7,202 nt of DNA from Planctomycetaceae bacterium (GTDB lineage: Bacteria > Planctomycetota > Planctomycetia > Pirellulales > Thermoguttaceae): contig JAITBS010000002.1 of the NCBI GenBank assembly GCA_031283515.1, positions 1-7,202 of the forward strand, written 5' to 3'. This document shows positions 4,952-7,202 of this stretch, in pieces (the stretch's first letter is position 1; each line of letters starts with the position of its first letter). The notes beneath the pieces were generated by a model that saw nothing but the letters and a program-made list of their open reading frames with translations, was not told the origin of the DNA and made no database searches. The translations under genes were made by a program, and so were the position numbers.

Positions 4952-6775
4952 ATGTCAGAGAGTCGTAACGATCTTCGTAATATCGCGATTATTGCCCATG
5001 TTGACCACGGTAAAACAACACTTGTGGATTGTATGCTTCGCCAGAGCGGGCAGTTCCGTGATGCACAGTTGACGGGGCAACAAATTCTCGATTCAAACGA
5101 TTTAGAACGGGAACGCGGTATTACAATTTTGGCGAAAAATATTGCGATTCCTTACAAGGGTGTTAAGATCAATATTATCGATACACCGGGTCACGCTGAT
5201 TTTGGCGGCGAGGTGGAACGGGTTCTTCGGATGGCGGATGGTTGTCTGGTGTTGGTGGACGCCGCAGAAGGTCCTATGCCGCAAACACGTTTCGTTTTGG
5301 GAAAAGCATTGGAAGTTGGTTTGCACCCGATTGTTATCGTCAACAAAATTGACCGGAAAGATGCCCGATCACACGAAGTTGTCAATGAAATGTTCGATCT
5401 GTTTCTCCAACTCGGAGCCAGTGACGAAGCAGCAGATTTTCCGTATCTTTTCGCCAGCACCAAAGAAGGTTACGCAACCACCAATCCTGATATACGTAAT
5501 GATAATATTTTACCGTTAATGGATTTGATTTTGGAAAAAATTCCGGCTCCGGTGGTTGATGTTGGTCAGCCGCTTCAAATGCTTGTTACGACAATTACGT
5601 GGTCGGAATTTGTCGGTCGGATTGCAATTGGAAAAGTCCATGCCGGAACAATTCGCAAAGGAATGAATGTTGTCATCATGCAGAAAGAGGAGCAACAAAC
5701 CGCCGGAAAAATCTCACAACTTTTCACATTCGATAATTTGGGACGAACCGAAGTTCATGAAGTAGATGCCGGCGATATTGTTGCCGTCGTTGGATTGACG
5801 GAAATTGAAATCGGCGACACAATCTGTCCGACATTACATCCTGCAGCATTACCAAGAATTCACGTGGACGAACCGACATTGCGTATGACGTTTGGGATTA
5901 ACAATTCACCGTTGGGCGGTAAGGAAGGGAAATTCGTAACAAGCCGGCATCTTCGGGACAGGCTCATGAGGGAACTCGAAAAAAATGTGGCGTTGCGAGT
6001 GGAACCGATTGACGGAACAGAGCAATTTTCTGTTTCAGGACGCGGAGTGTTGCATCTTTCGGTGTTGATCGAAACTATGCGGCGTGAAGGTTACGAATTA
6101 TCTATCGGAAAACCAGAAGTGATCTTTCATGATAACAACGGAGTTATCGAAGAACCGTTTGAAACATTGGTCATAGAGGTTCCCGAAAATCAAACCGGTG
6201 CGGTGATGGAAATGGCGGGAGCAAGACGCGGACTGCTTCTTGAAATGAATCATCGTAACGAGATTGCGGTAATGAAATTTTCGATTCCGGCACGCGGGTT
6301 GATCGGTTTGCGAACACGCTTGCTTATGGCAACACAAGGAAACGCCGTTATCAATCACCGTTTTGAAGGTTACAAACCGCGCGAAGATTCTATTCCCGGA
6401 CGCCCGACAGGAGTTTTAGTGTCTATGGTTTCTGGAAAAGCCAACGCTTTTGCACTCGATTCGCTTCAGGCTCGTTCCGAACCGCATGTCACACCAGGTG
6501 ATGTCGTGTACGAAGGCATGATCGTCGGTGAAAATTCACGTAACGAAGATATGGACGTAAATCCGACAAAAGAAAAGAAATTAACAAATATGCGTGCGTC
6601 AGGAAGTGACCGTAACATTATTCTGAAACCGGCACGGCGTTTCACGTTGGAAGAAGCACTGGAATTTATTGAAGCAGACGAACTTGTTGAAGTAACACCG
6701 TCGATTATCCGAATGCGTAAAATTATCCTGAAAGAAATTGATCGGCGGCGCATGAACCGTACAAAAAATACGTAA
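4952..6775 (+). CDS. typA: Ribosome-associated translational GTPase TypA/BipA
   Basis: TypA is a translation-factor GTPase related to EF-G and LepA. It binds the 70S ribosome, hydrolyses GTP, and is needed for stress and low-temperature growth and for 50S subunit maturation. All domains are present: G domain with G1 AHVDHGKT (15-22), G2 RERGIT (53-58), G3 DTPGH (77-81), G4 NKID (131-134) and a G5-like STK (169-171). These are followed by a beta-barrel domain, the EF-G-like alpha/beta domains (FSIPARGLIGLRT) and the TypA-specific C-terminal domain (VYEGMIVGENSR, KKLTNMRASGSDR, ELVEVTPSIIRMRK). The length of 607 aa is the same as E. coli BipA. I chose ATG 4952 because MSESRNDLRNIAIIAHVDHG aligns with the family N-terminus. 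The frame stays open back to 4829, but those 41 codons translate the palindrome. No Shine-Dalgarno precedes the ATG. The gene appears to be single, with no same-strand partner in the window. Confidence 0.97.
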   Translation: MSESRNDLRNIAIIAHVDHGKTTLVDCMLRQSGQFRDAQLTGQQILDSNDLERERGITILAKNIAIPYKGVKINIIDTPGHADFGGEVERVLRMADGCLVLVDAAEGPMPQTRFVLGKALEVGLHPIVIVNKIDRKDARSHEVVNEMFDLFLQLGASDEAADFPYLFASTKEGYATTNPDIRNDNILPLMDLILEKIPAPVVDVGQPLQMLVTTITWSEFVGRIAIGKVHAGTIRKGMNVVIMQKEEQQTAGKISQLFTFDNLGRTEVHEVDAGDIVAVVGLTEIEIGDTICPTLHPAALPRIHVDEPTLRMTFGINNSPLGGKEGKFVTSRHLRDRLMRELEKNVALRVEPIDGTEQFSVSGRGVLHLSVLIETMRREGYELSIGKPEVIFHDNNGVIEEPFETLVIEVPENQTGAVMEMAGARRGLLLEMNHRNEIAVMKFSIPARGLIGLRTRLLMATQGNAVINHRFEGYKPREDSIPGRPTGVLVSMVSGKANAFALDSLQARSEPHVTPGDVVYEGMIVGENSRNEDMDVNPTKEKKLTNMRASGSDRNIILKPARRFTLEEALEFIEADELVEVTPSIIRMRKIILKEIDRRRMNRTKNT

Positions 6776-6816
6776 TTCATAATCAAACTGTCTATTTTAT
6801 CAACAAAGTCCGCTGA

Positions 6817-6884
6817 TTGTCGTAGATATTTTGTCCGCAGATGACGATGATTGTTGCAGATATTTTGTCCGCAGATGACGCTGA
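6817..6884. repeat. Two tandem 34-bp direct repeats
   Basis: Unit one 6817-6850 and unit two 6851-6884 differ at three positions (units begin TTGTCGTAGATATTTTG and TTGTTGCAGATATTTTG and end GTCCGCAGATGACG[A/C]TGA). A shortened third unit may precede them: AAAGTCCGCTGA at 6805-6816 looks like the same end with AGATGACGC deleted. The second unit also supplies the left outer arm of the inverted repeat that follows. Confidence 0.8.
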
Positions 6885-7022
6885 TTATTTTTTTGAGAAT
6901 TACGAACTTTACGAAAAAACAAAACAAACGAAAAGAGTTTGAACTACAATTTTCGTTTGTTTTATTATTTTGTTTATTTCGTATTCTCAAAAAATCCCTA
7001 AAAGTCAGCGTCATCTGCGGAC
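6867..7022. repeat. 156-bp nested inverted repeat between typA and the convergent gene
   Basis: The outer arms are an 18-bp perfect match, GTCCGCAGATGACGCTGA (6867-6884) against its inverse at 7005-7022. The middle arms are TTTTTTGAGAAT (6889-6900) and ATTCTCAAAAAA (6983-6994), each next to a TACGAA-type extension. The inner arms are AAAACAAACGAAAA (6921-6934) against 6950-6963 with a 15-base loop. Further right, ATCTGCGGA (7039-7047) is the inverse of TCCGCAGAT in the first direct unit (6834-6842), so the symmetry may extend to about 6834-7047. It is a non-coding, MITE/REP-like structure. Confidence 0.8.
6912..6975. terminator. Possible bidirectional terminator at the core of the inverted repeat
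   Basis: The 14-bp perfect stem (6921-6934 with 6950-6963) has T-rich DNA on both outer sides: ATTATTTTGTTT after it on the plus strand, and GTTTTTTCG after it on the minus strand. It lies about 145 bases past typA and about 110 bases past the stop of the convergent gene, a fitting place for shared termination. The stem has only three or so G-C pairs, which weakens the call. Confidence 0.4.
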
Positions 7023-7072
7023 TAAAAAAGCTACAAAAATCTGCGGATGTTATTAATAAAAGTGACCGTTAT

Positions 7073-7202
7073 TTAACCGGTTTCATCAATATCAACCGGT
7101 TGTCTATTTTTCAGCGGCACAAAAAGATCAAACGCATCGTTTGGAGTCCATTTTGGCGGGTAGAGTTCGAAACAAGCGGATTCCATATCAATATCGTATT
7201 CG
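7073..7202 (-). CDS. C-terminal end of an unrecognised protein
   Basis: The minus strand is open from the right edge to TAA at 7075-7073 and gives 42 residues that include FELYPPKWTPNDAFDLFVPL and end PVDIDETG. The sequence is acidic and rich in Pro and aromatics, without membrane segment or known motif. Codon use looks like that of typA and the 3465-4370 gene, and the stop falls just outside the inverted repeat, both in favour of a real gene. The gene converges on typA. I cannot name it from this fragment. Confidence 0.6.
   Translation of the reverse strand, partial: EYDIDMESACFELYPPKWTPNDAFDLFVPLKNRQPVDIDETG

Noticed and set aside
6466..7014. Long minus-strand frame across the end of typA and the inverted repeat
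   Set aside because: It is antisense to conserved TypA sequence and runs through repeat DNA; its Ser/Arg-rich translation is typical of a shadow frame.

Overview
The window looks like a piece of an AT-rich bacterial chromosome. The best lineage clue is the protein at 3465-4370. Its tryptophan-rich N-terminal half resembles a conserved protein of unknown function that I recall from Planctomycetes (Pirellula/Blastopirellula-type genomes). The weak or absent Shine-Dalgarno sequences at most starts and the small secreted proteins of unknown function fit that lineage. This placement is an inference. No phage, transposase, CRISPR, rRNA or tRNA gene is visible.

Region 1 (1-3166, minus strand) is a tightly packed, very AT-rich run of five small genes without assigned function. 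Transcription runs from right to left. First comes a 92-aa helical acidic protein (3166-2888). Next is a secreted 380-aa protein built from two diverged copies of one domain (2822-1680). One base after its stop begins a reading frame broken by two compensating frameshifts (1678-1358). After that come two exported proteins related to each other, which overlap by ATGA (1348-614, then 617 to the left edge, incomplete). The spacing argues for one operon. Three of the five products carry signal peptides, so this looks like a cassette acting in the envelope or outside the cell. I cannot name its function.

Region 2 (about 3190-3464) is a scar. The plus strand keeps the C-terminal membrane helix and GLP motif of a PepSY-associated transmembrane protein with no room for the rest of the gene. 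It is followed by a copy of a dispersed TCAGCG...TGCGGAC repeat.

Region 3 (3465-4951) holds the planctomycete-type protein on the minus strand with a good AAGGAA ribosome binding site. It is divergent from typA across about 580 bp. The last 209 bp of that interval form a large nested palindrome whose arms carry ATAG-type heptamers; it ends 3 bp before the typA start codon.

Region 4 (4952-6775) is typA/bipA, a complete 607-aa ribosome-associated GTPase. It is the one confidently identified housekeeping gene. Its apparent 41-aa N-terminal extension is translated repeat DNA and should not be annotated.

Region 5 (6776-7202) has two 34-bp direct repeats leading into a 156-bp nested inverted repeat with a terminator-like core. 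It lies between typA and the 3' end of a convergent gene (7073 to the right edge) that I do not recognise.
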